Positions 1 to 6,001 of a stretch of 6,001 nucleotides of DNA are shown in pieces (position 1 is the stretch's first letter; every line of letters begins with the position of its first letter). The position numbers were made by a program, and so were the translations under genes. Source of the stretch: Bacteroidales bacterium (lineage in GTDB: Bacteria; Bacteroidota; Bacteroidia; Bacteroidales; UBA7960); the NCBI GenBank assembly GCA_007124575.1, contig SLEW01000321.1, positions 1-6,001 of the forward strand, given 5' to 3'. The notes under the pieces were generated by a model, which ran no database searches, was not told the origin of the DNA, and was given only the letters and a program-made list of their open reading frames with translations.

Positions 1-3
1 ACT

Positions 4-1239
4 ATGAATGTGAAGGATTTGAAACAACCGGACACCGATGTGCTTGACATTAACAAGGATGTGAAGTGGGTCGGTGTGATCGACTACGACATTGTGACAT
101 TTGATGTGGTCATGACGACAGAGTATGGAACTACCTATAACTCTTATTTCATAGATGCTGATAAGAAGGCGCTGGTGGAAACATCCAAAGAGAAATTCTG
201 GGATGTTTACAAAGCCAAGCTTGAGAAGGCCGGTGATCCGGGCGAGATTGAGTATATTATTCTTAATCATACCGAGCCGGATCATAGCGGTAACCTGGTC
301 AATGTGCTGGAGTTGGCGCCAAGCGCTACTGTTGTGGGCAGCAGGCTGGCCATTCAGTATCTCAAAGACTTCATGGGAAAAGAGTTCAGACACCAGATCG
401 TCAAAGATGGCGATACGGTAGATCTGGGTAACAAAACCCTGCGATTCATCTCCGCGCCTAACCTGCACTGGCCCGACAGCATGTACACCTATCTTGAAGA
501 AGATAAGCTGTTGTTTACCTGTGACTCGTTTGGCTGCCACTATGCGCATCCGGATATGTATGACGATAAGGTGGGTGACTTCAGTGAGGCTTTTAAATAC
601 TATTTTGATGTGATCCTGAAGCCTTTCAGCAAGTTCATGCTCAAGGCCATAGACAAGATCCGTCCGCTGGAGATAGAAGCGGTGCTTACAGGCCATGGGC
701 CCCTTTTAATGAAGGACTGGAAAAAGTGGGTTGACCTGAGCGAGGAATATGCCAGGGAGGCCCTGCAAACTCCGCAGAAAGACCATGTCTTTATCCCCTA
801 CGTGTCTGCGTACCATAACACAGGCATGATGGCAAACGCCATTCGCGACGGCATAAAAAGTGCCGGAAAATTTCATGTGGAGGTTGCTGACATAGAGACC
901 ATGCCGCTTGGCGATGTGGATGAAAGGGTGGCAAAAAGCAGTGCTATCGTGGTGGGATGTCCAACCATCAACCAGAACATCTTGTTGCCTGTATACCGGC
1001 TGTTTGCTGTGATCAGCCCCATACGTGACAACAAGAAAATCGCCGGATCTTTTGGATCATACGGCTGGAGTGGTGAAGCCGCCAGGCTCATCAACAGCAC
1101 ACTAGCCAATCTGAAACTCAATGTACAGGGTGAGGGGGTCTTTGTGAAGTTCACGCCGCACGAAGATGAATATGCCATATGTTATGATTATGGCAAAAAG
1201 ATCGGAGAAAAGCTGGCGGAAAACACAAAACAGGATTAA
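4..1239 (+). CDS. Class A flavodiiron protein (FprA / rubredoxin:oxygen oxidoreductase-like)
   Basis: A soluble cytoplasmic enzyme expected to reduce O2 to water and/or NO to N2O, with electrons delivered by rubredoxin or another small carrier. Residues 20-255 form the metallo-beta-lactamase-like di-iron domain. The ligand signature is complete: H89-x-E91-x-D93-H94 (LNHTEPDHSG), H155 (NLHWPDS), D174 (CDSFG) and H231 (TGHGP). Residues 262-407 form the flavodoxin-like FMN domain, with the phosphate-loop segment YVSAYHNT (266-273), GCPTIN (318-323) and GSFGSYGWSGEA (348-359). At 411 residues it is the minimal two-domain form, with no fused rubredoxin or flavin reductase domain. The ATG at 4 leaves a short lead of about 20 residues before the conserved KWVGVIDYD segment, which fits the family. 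Only 3 bases lie upstream, so its promoter and ribosome binding site are not visible. It probably shares a transcript with the lipoprotein gene 18 bases downstream. O2 versus NO preference cannot be read from the sequence. Confidence 0.95.
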   Translation: MNVKDLKQPDTDVLDINKDVKWVGVIDYDIVTFDVVMTTEYGTTYNSYFIDADKKALVETSKEKFWDVYKAKLEKAGDPGEIEYIILNHTEPDHSGNLVNVLELAPSATVVGSRLAIQYLKDFMGKEFRHQIVKDGDTVDLGNKTLRFISAPNLHWPDSMYTYLEEDKLLFTCDSFGCHYAHPDMYDDKVGDFSEAFKYYFDVILKPFSKFMLKAIDKIRPLEIEAVLTGHGPLLMKDWKKWVDLSEEYAREALQTPQKDHVFIPYVSAYHNTGMMANAIRDGIKSAGKFHVEVADIETMPLGDVDERVAKSSAIVVGCPTINQNILLPVYRLFAVISPIRDNKKIAGSFGSYGWSGEAARLINSTLANLKLNVQGEGVFVKFTPHEDEYAICYDYGKKIGEKLAENTKQD

Positions 1240-1247
1240 CAATAATC

Positions 1248-1253
1248 AGGAGG
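1248..1253 (+). promoter_or_regulatory. Strong ribosome binding site AGGAGG that argues for an upstream start
   Basis: A perfect AGGAGG sits 8 bases after the flavodiiron stop codon. Its last base is 4 bases before the ATC at 1258 but 25 bases before the first ATG (1279). The distance to the ATG is too long for normal pairing, so the site supports initiation at or near 1258. Such a strong site is notable because many Bacteroidota genes lack one. Confidence 0.6.
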
Positions 1254-1257
1254 CCTT

Positions 1258-2094
1258 ATCAAGCGAGCCGTAAAAAATATGACAGCTGCCGTGCTTATTG
1301 CCATGCTTCTTGCTGCATGTGTGAGCAGCAGACAACTTGCCACTGAGTTTGTGGTGGAGGAAACCGATTTGCATGTCCTTCTCCTTCCGCCGCCAGAGCT
1401 CATGAAAAGTTATGTGCCCGGTCATCCGGATGAGATGCCTGCCGACAGCGTTTTTGGACCGGATGATGACAGGGCGGAGTTTATCGGCGAGGTGGAGGAC
1501 TCCCTGTTTGTTGAGGAGTTTATGTCATCACTCAGGCACTATCTCGACGTGCTGTATGTTAAACATTACGGACCTGATGACGTGGATGATTTTTTTGAAC
1601 TTGACAGACCGGCATACATCTTTGCCGTAGGGCAGATGGAACTGCTGGAGTATATGGAAGAAGAGTTGTTCTCTGGCAGGGCTGACGGAGAACGTTACCG
1701 GGCAAAAGTGGATGTTACAGTAGTGGAGTCCAATGTCTGGTTTGAGTTTATGAAGCTTCATGACCCTGATCACGAAATGGAACTGCTTTTTGATGTGCGT
1801 TCTACCGGTGACTATGTAGATGGTCGCTTTGTCAGAAGCAGGGATGGTACGGTCCGTTTTGATCCGGAGAAATATCCTCTTACGCTTGCTGACATCTATG
1901 AACTGGCGTCTTTCTCCGGGAAGCGGAATGCCCAGAATATTTTTGACCACCTCCTGAATCTCACGGTAAGGAACCAACTCAGCAGGGACCTTGATTATTA
2001 TTATCACTATGATGTGGATGAACACCGCCTCAGGGAAAGAGACTTTCCACCATTTATTCCGCTTGGCAAAGGGGAAGAAGATAATGATAACTAA
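1258..2094 (+). CDS. Putative exported lipoprotein of unknown function, probable ATC start
   Basis: I do not recognise the family. From the ATC at 1258 the protein has 278 residues and begins with a classic lipoprotein signal: basic n-region (K2, R3, K6), hydrophobic stretch (about 8-19) and lipobox LAAC with the acylated cysteine at C21. From the first ATG (1279) it would have 271 residues, with an uncharged 13-residue leader that makes a poor signal peptide. There is no GTG or TTG between the upstream in-frame stop (1243-1245) and 1279. The mature protein is rich in Asp, Glu and Tyr, has no further membrane segment, and contains a tyrosine cluster (LDYYYHYD) near the C-terminus. No catalytic motif is evident. 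A periplasmic or outer-membrane location is inferred from the lipobox. It follows the flavodiiron gene by 18 bases with no visible terminator, so co-transcription is likely, though a functional link is unproven. Its stop overlaps the tsaD stop on the other strand. Confidence 0.75.
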   Translation: MKRAVKNMTAAVLIAMLLAACVSSRQLATEFVVEETDLHVLLLPPPELMKSYVPGHPDEMPADSVFGPDDDRAEFIGEVEDSLFVEEFMSSLRHYLDVLYVKHYGPDDVDDFFELDRPAYIFAVGQMELLEYMEEELFSGRADGERYRAKVDVTVVESNVWFEFMKLHDPDHEMELLFDVRSTGDYVDGRFVRSRDGTVRFDPEKYPLTLADIYELASFSGKRNAQNIFDHLLNLTVRNQLSRDLDYYYHYDVDEHRLRERDFPPFIPLGKGEEDNDN

Positions 2095-3107
2095 TCTTTG
2101 TAACGGGTAAAAGGTGTGGTGGTCTGTGAAGAAAAGTCTTTTTCAAGGTATTTGAAATAGCCTGCTATGGCTATCATGGCAGCATTATCCGTGCAGTATT
2201 CGAATTTTGGGATGTACACTTCCCAGTTGCCGCGATCTTTTTCCGCTTCAAATGCTTTCCGCAGCCCGCTGTTGGCTGAAACTCCGCCGGCAAGCGCCAC
2301 GTGCCGTATGCCTGTCTGGCTTGCAGCACGCCGCAGCTGCTTCATCAGAATCTCAATAATATTATGCTGAATGGAAGCAGCAAGATCATTCATGTTCTTT
2401 TGAATGAATCCGGGATCTTTTTTTAACTGATCCCTAAGGAAGTAAAGGATGGAGGTCTTAAGCCCGCTGAAACTGTAGTTCAGGCCCGGCACTTTGGGAT
2501 GCGGGAAAGGAAATGCGTTCGGATCGCCATCACGGGCATGTTTGTCAATGAGCGGGCCGCCAGGGTAAGGGAGCCCCATGATCTTTGCGGCCTTGTCGAA
2601 TGTTTCGCCTGCAGCATCGTCGATGGTTTGTCCGATCACCTCCATCTGGTGATAATCCCTCACAAGCACAATCTGTGTATGGCCTCCGGATACCGTTAGA
2701 CATAAAAACGGAAAAGGCGGAGCCTTCTGCTGACCCTCATCCTCTATAAAATGTGCCAATATATGGGCATGCATGTGGTTTACCGTGATCAGCGGGATTC
2801 CCATAGCCAGGGCAAACCCCTTCGCAAAAGAAGTGCCCACCAGCAATGAGCCTAACAAACCCGGCCCGTTGGTATAAGCCACCGCATGTATTTGATTTTT
2901 GCGTATATTTGCCGTTGCTAAAGCATTGTCAATGACAGGAATAATGTTTTGCTGGTGAGCCCTGGATGCCAGCTCCGGAACCACACCTCCGAAATCTTTG
3001 TGAACATGCTGATTGGCGACCAGATTGGCAAGAATATTGCGATCTTTTATGACGGCTGCCGATGTGTCGTCGCAGGAGGATTCAATCCCAAGAATATATA
3101 TGCTCAT
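2091..3107 (-). CDS. tsaD: tRNA N6-adenosine threonylcarbamoyltransferase TsaD (Gcp/Kae1/YgjD)
   Basis: TsaD transfers the threonylcarbamoyl group from threonylcarbamoyl-AMP to A37 of ANN-decoding tRNAs (t6A), acting in the cytoplasm with TsaB and TsaE in bacteria. The protein has 338 residues, the normal bacterial length, and appears complete. Diagnostic motifs are GIESSCDDTSAAV (7-19), the metal-binding NHMHAH (110-115, ligands H111 and H115), SGGHTQIV (140-147), the GETFDKAAKIMGLPYPGG stretch (167-184), NYSFSGLKT (210-218), ALAGGVSANSGLR (271-283) and CTDNAAMIA (305-313), where D307 is the third metal ligand. The ATG at 3107 begins MSIYILGIESS, as in close homologues, and has no clear Shine-Dalgarno sequence. 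It is transcribed divergently from the tamB-like gene, with a 50-base gap, and converges on the lipoprotein gene with a 4-base stop overlap. No tsaB or tsaE lies in the window. Confidence 0.97.
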   Translation of the reverse strand: MSIYILGIESSCDDTSAAVIKDRNILANLVANQHVHKDFGGVVPELASRAHQQNIIPVIDNALATANIRKNQIHAVAYTNGPGLLGSLLVGTSFAKGFALAMGIPLITVNHMHAHILAHFIEDEGQQKAPPFPFLCLTVSGGHTQIVLVRDYHQMEVIGQTIDDAAGETFDKAAKIMGLPYPGGPLIDKHARDGDPNAFPFPHPKVPGLNYSFSGLKTSILYFLRDQLKKDPGFIQKNMNDLAASIQHNIIEILMKQLRRAASQTGIRHVALAGGVSANSGLRKAFEAEKDRGNWEVYIPKFEYCTDNAAMIAIAGYFKYLEKDFSSQTTTPFTRYKD

Positions 3108-3157
3108 AATGACAGCAGAATATTGTAACAGGCTATAATCATTTAGAAGACAAAGGT
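3108..3157. promoter_or_regulatory. Shared divergent control region between tsaD and the tamB-like gene
   Basis: About 50 AT-rich bases separate the tsaD start from the inferred start of the tamB-like gene, so both genes must be controlled from this gap and from the flanking coding ends. On the plus strand there is a TATAAT at 3134-3139, but no convincing -35 partner or Bacteroidota TAnnTTTG box for the tamB side. Weak purine runs (AGAAG at 3145-3149, AAAGG at 3152-3156) precede the tamB start. No operator or hairpin stands out. Confidence 0.5.
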
Positions 3158-3158
3158 A
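3151..3158 (-). promoter_or_regulatory. Probable Bacteroidota -7 promoter box (TACCTTTG) for tsaD
   Basis: Read on the minus strand, this octamer matches the TAnnTTTG -7 consensus known for the primary sigma factor of Bacteroidota. It would start transcription near 3144 and give tsaD a leader of roughly 37 bases. I find no good TTTG element at the usual -33 spacing, only AT-rich sequence, so the call rests on one box in a sensible place. The box touches the first base of the inferred tamB start codon on the opposite strand. Confidence 0.45.
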
Positions 3159-6001
3159 TCAAAAAACTAAAGAAAATATTTTTTGCTCTCCTGGTGGTAC
3201 TGATCGTACTGCCAGCTATGTTGTATGGCTTCCTGCATGTGAATCCCGTGCAGCAACATGTGGCGGACAGGGTAGCAAACTATTTTTCAGAAGAGCTTGA
3301 CGCAGAGATAGTAATCGGAGGTGTCGATTTCCGGCTCTTTCGCAGCGTGGTACTTAAGGATGTCCGTATCGAAGACCAGCAAAAAGAATCGCTGCTGGTA
3401 GCAAAGAGCCTGGCCCTGAAACTTAATAATTTCTCTCTCCGGAAAAAAGAAGCAGATATCCAGGAATTGTTGCTGGATGAAGCCTCGCTGAACATGTATA
3501 AAGAGAAAAATCAAGAGCATCACAACTTTCAGTTTATTGCAGATTATTTTTCCCAAATGGAGTCTGACAGAAATGAAGAAAAGTGGATGTTCAGTATAGA
3601 TGCTTTCCGTATTAAGGATGCGGATGTTCGCTATCGTGACGTAAACGGCAGTAAAGCTGACCATGGCTTCAGTTACACAGACTTCCACCTGCAAAATCTT
3701 AATCTGGCAATACATGACATCCGGCTTACGGATAGCCTGAGGTCGTTTAGGCTGGACCACCTTAAGTATAAAGATTTGCAGGGTTTTGAAATGAACAGGA
3801 TGGCCGCTTTAGTAAATCTTTCTGATAAATATATTGTCCTGGATCACGTGGTTGTGGAAACAGCCGGGACATACATTGACGGCAGGCTGGAAATGCATGC
3901 TGAAGAACTGTCTGACCTTACATCGCTTCATGATAAGGGAGATTTTGTTGTCCATTTTAACGATTCAAGGGTTGACCTCAGCGATATCGGGCATTATTAC
4001 AGGCCGTTATATGGCGTCAGAGACGTCATGGAAATAAAAGGTACAATCCGGGGGGACGACAACCGTGTGACCGGGGAAGAGGTAAGATTGGCTTACGGGG
4101 AAAACACGGAGTTTCTCGGTGACTTTACCCTGAGTGACATCGGGTTGGAAGACCCACCATTTCTGGACATGCAGATAAAAAGACTCCAAAGCCGGGTTTC
4201 AGACATTCGCTCGTTTCCTCTTCCGCTTTCCCGGGAAAATGAGCATATATCTTTGCCTGATTATCTTGACAGGCTGGGTGATATTAGCTTTTCCGGCAAC
4301 CTGGCCTGGAGAAACAATGATTTTTATGCCAAAGGCATATTGAATACTATGCTTGGCTATCTCGAAACCGATATTTCCCTGAAGACAGAAAAAGGAATGG
4401 ACGGTTTTGATTATCAGGGTATGCTTGCTACAGAGTCTTTTCAGCTGGGCAAGCTTTATGGCAGGGATGGTATGCCTGATGAACTTACCATGGAAGCCAT
4501 CCTGACAGGTTCAGGTCTGGGTGCCGAAGGACTGCAAATGAATATTAACGGGAATATCTCCTCTGTCACCCTGGATGGCCTTGAATACCAGGATATTTAT
4601 CTTGATGGTGATTTCATGAATCAGAAGTTTGATGGCCAGTTGCAGGTGAATGATGAAAAACTGAAATTTGACTTTAATGGCCTTGTGGATTTTGAATCAG
4701 AAATTCCTGAGTTCCACTTCTATGCAGGCATTACCCATGCCAACCTCACAGGCATGAATGTTTTTCAGCGCGATGACGCATTTGGTTCGTCGCTGTCAGC
4801 GAATGTGTCTGTTAATGCCAGGGCAGCCAGTTTTGATGAAATGGAAGGTGAGCTTGTTGTCAGTGATATCCGGTATTCAGAAATCCCCCTGGATGCAAGC
4901 GAGCCGGATTTAGCTCCCATGATCTACACGAAAGACAGCATATACGTCAACAACACCATATGGTCAGAAGACAATCGACATTTTCGTGTACGATCCGATT
5001 TTGCTGATCTCGACGTCCACGGTAATATAACATTTAACAGGTTATGGGAATCGCTGCGCACTTTTGCCGGCAGTTATCTCCCCTCCCTGGAGCTGACACC
5101 TTTTGCTGAAAGTGAACTCTCATCTGATTATGCACAGGAACTTGATTTTTTTCTTCAACTGAAAGATACGCGTTTGCTTTCAGAGTTGTTCATGCCCGCC
5201 CTGGAGGTGTCTGACGGCAGCTGGATAAGCGGAACCTTTAATGCCTCTGACGGCATTTTGAATGTCGAAGGCCGGGCTGATACCCTGACCCTTGCCGGCA
5301 GAAAGCTCTACAGTTATCACCTGTTGGGAAAAAACGATCAGCAGCATTATGTTATTTCCATGACAAGCGACCGGCTGACGTTGGCTGAAAACAGATACCT
5401 GAAGGACTTTTCACTGGACAATAAACTTCAGCAAGATAGCATGGTGTCTGAGATACGCTGGGGCGCTGATGACTCAGACGATAACAGAGGTATTATTAAA
5501 GGGTATACCCACTTTTATGATGGGCAGAGAGTTGTAGTTACCATACCGGAGTCTGAGGCGCTCATTAATGGTAATATCTGGAGGTTTAACAAGGACAACG
5601 AAATTTTTCTGAACAGCAACCGTGTGGAAATACATCAGTTAAGGGCCTATCATGAGGATCAGTTTATAAGGGCAGACGGAGTGCTGAGCGCTGAAGAGGA
5701 GGACAGGATGGGGCTTTCCTTTTCCAATTTCAACGTGGCCTACACCGACGTGTTGCTGGGAAGCAGTAATTTCACTTTTGGTGGCATGCTGGATGGGTAC
5801 TTAAGCTTCACCGGTTCATCCCAGCCAACGGGTATTGCTGCTGAAGTGGTTGTAAAAGACTTTGCTTTTAACAATGAACCTTTGGGCGACCTTGAGTTGC
5901 AAAGCAGATGGAATGATGCTAAACAGGCTTTTGAGGTCAACACCGCAGTAACCTGCCATGAAAGCGCAGACTCCAGTCAGCCTTTGATTGTCACTGGAAA
6001 C
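3158..6001 (+). CDS. TamB-like (DUF490/AsmA-superfamily) envelope protein, 3' truncated by window edge, probable ATC start
   Basis: One frame is open without a stop from 3113 to the right edge. From the ATC at 3158 it gives 948 residues, and the end is missing. The N-terminus is a basic n-region (KKLKK, 2-6) followed by a single hydrophobic anchor (about 7-25), typical of TamB, which is held in the inner membrane and spans the periplasm. Next come HVNPVQQHVADRVANYF (about 26-42), VIGGVDFRLF (52-61), VLKDVRIEDQ and QFIADYF (125-131). This arrangement is what I know from Bacteroidota TamB proteins. The rest is long, beta-rich, Asp/Gly/Asn-rich sequence, with only one cysteine seen (about residue 933), consistent with an exported beta-helical groove. 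Bacteroidota members usually run well over 1,000 residues, so the diagnostic C-terminal TamB domain should lie outside the window. The proposed role is lipid transport or outer-membrane assembly. Conventional starts (GTG 3194, ATG 3218) would cut off the basic region and part or most of the anchor. Its divergent placement beside tsaD is a familiar Bacteroidota arrangement. Confidence 0.88.
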   Translation, partial: MKKLKKIFFALLVVLIVLPAMLYGFLHVNPVQQHVADRVANYFSEELDAEIVIGGVDFRLFRSVVLKDVRIEDQQKESLLVAKSLALKLNNFSLRKKEADIQELLLDEASLNMYKEKNQEHHNFQFIADYFSQMESDRNEEKWMFSIDAFRIKDADVRYRDVNGSKADHGFSYTDFHLQNLNLAIHDIRLTDSLRSFRLDHLKYKDLQGFEMNRMAALVNLSDKYIVLDHVVVETAGTYIDGRLEMHAEELSDLTSLHDKGDFVVHFNDSRVDLSDIGHYYRPLYGVRDVMEIKGTIRGDDNRVTGEEVRLAYGENTEFLGDFTLSDIGLEDPPFLDMQIKRLQSRVSDIRSFPLPLSRENEHISLPDYLDRLGDISFSGNLAWRNNDFYAKGILNTMLGYLETDISLKTEKGMDGFDYQGMLATESFQLGKLYGRDGMPDELTMEAILTGSGLGAEGLQMNINGNISSVTLDGLEYQDIYLDGDFMNQKFDGQLQVNDEKLKFDFNGLVDFESEIPEFHFYAGITHANLTGMNVFQRDDAFGSSLSANVSVNARAASFDEMEGELVVSDIRYSEIPLDASEPDLAPMIYTKDSIYVNNTIWSEDNRHFRVRSDFADLDVHGNITFNRLWESLRTFAGSYLPSLELTPFAESELSSDYAQELDFFLQLKDTRLLSELFMPALEVSDGSWISGTFNASDGILNVEGRADTLTLAGRKLYSYHLLGKNDQQHYVISMTSDRLTLAENRYLKDFSLDNKLQQDSMVSEIRWGADDSDDNRGIIKGYTHFYDGQRVVVTIPESEALINGNIWRFNKDNEIFLNSNRVEIHQLRAYHEDQFIRADGVLSAEEEDRMGLSFSNFNVAYTDVLLGSSNFTFGGMLDGYLSFTGSSQPTGIAAEVVVKDFAFNNEPLGDLELQSRWNDAKQAFEVNTAVTCHESADSSQPLIVTGN

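Noticed and set aside
873..1178. A 101-codon minus-strand frame inside the flavodiiron gene
   Set aside because: It is antisense to the conserved flavodoxin domain, and low-complexity Ser/Leu content suggests a shadow.
1528..2025. A 165-codon minus-strand frame opposite the lipoprotein gene
   Set aside because: Its isoleucine- and histidine-rich sequence is the antisense of the Asp/Tyr-rich lipoprotein codons. There is no family resemblance and no supporting start signals.
2129..2142. A small inverted repeat (GAAAA / TTTTC) near the tsaD 3' end, as a terminator
   Set aside because: The stem is only about 5 AT pairs, it lies within tsaD coding sequence, and it has no GC-rich stem, so it is too weak to call.
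3113..3157. A frameshift or upstream ATG joining to the tamB-like frame
   Set aside because: The ATG at 3109 in another frame reaches a stop after nine codons. The basic N-terminus begins exactly after the ATC, so a start-codon change explains the data better than an indel.
3287..3760. A 157-codon minus-strand frame opposite the start of the tamB-like gene
   Set aside because: It lies entirely antisense to a frame with clear TamB N-terminal features. Its translation has no recognisable domain and reads like complement-strand noise.
1..6001. A new multi-gene system, mobile element, CRISPR array or RNA gene
   Set aside because: Three of the four genes belong to well-known families, and I saw no spaced repeats, transposase, integrase, terminal inverted repeats, tRNA cloverleaf or rRNA sequence.

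Overview
The window looks like chromosomal DNA of a Bacteroidota bacterium. The evidence is a TamB-type giant protein transcribed divergently from tsaD, a probable Bacteroidota-style -7 promoter box (TACCTTTG) in front of tsaD, moderate GC by eye, and an acidic, aromatic-rich lipoprotein. A complete stand-alone flavodiiron protein suggests an anaerobe or facultative anaerobe that meets O2 or NO. These taxonomic and lifestyle statements are inferences from gene content.

Layout: positions 4-1239 (+) encode a class A flavodiiron protein with all seven di-iron-site residues. It is followed after 18 bases by an unrecognised lipoprotein gene (about 1258-2094, +) with a strong AGGAGG ribosome binding site, so the two are probably co-transcribed. 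On the minus strand, 2091-3107 encodes TsaD, the universal tRNA t6A37 enzyme, whose stop codon overlaps the lipoprotein stop by 4 bases. From about 3158 to the right edge (+), one uninterrupted frame of 948 codons encodes the N-terminal part of a TamB-like envelope protein. Its stop lies beyond the window.

The most notable signal is at two gene starts. Both the lipoprotein and the tamB-like gene have a textbook positively charged signal-peptide or membrane-anchor N-terminus that runs upstream of the first usable ATG/GTG/TTG, and in both the codon where ATG is expected is ATC, within the hexamer TATCAA. The fprA-like gene and tsaD start with ordinary ATG. This is either rare AUC initiation used twice within 2 kb or a sequence problem, and it makes standard gene calls truncate both proteins.

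Functionally the window is mostly housekeeping: oxygen/NO detoxification, tRNA modification and outer-envelope biogenesis. I see no mobile element, CRISPR array, RNA gene, defence system or biosynthetic cluster, and no stretch over 300 bases without a gene.
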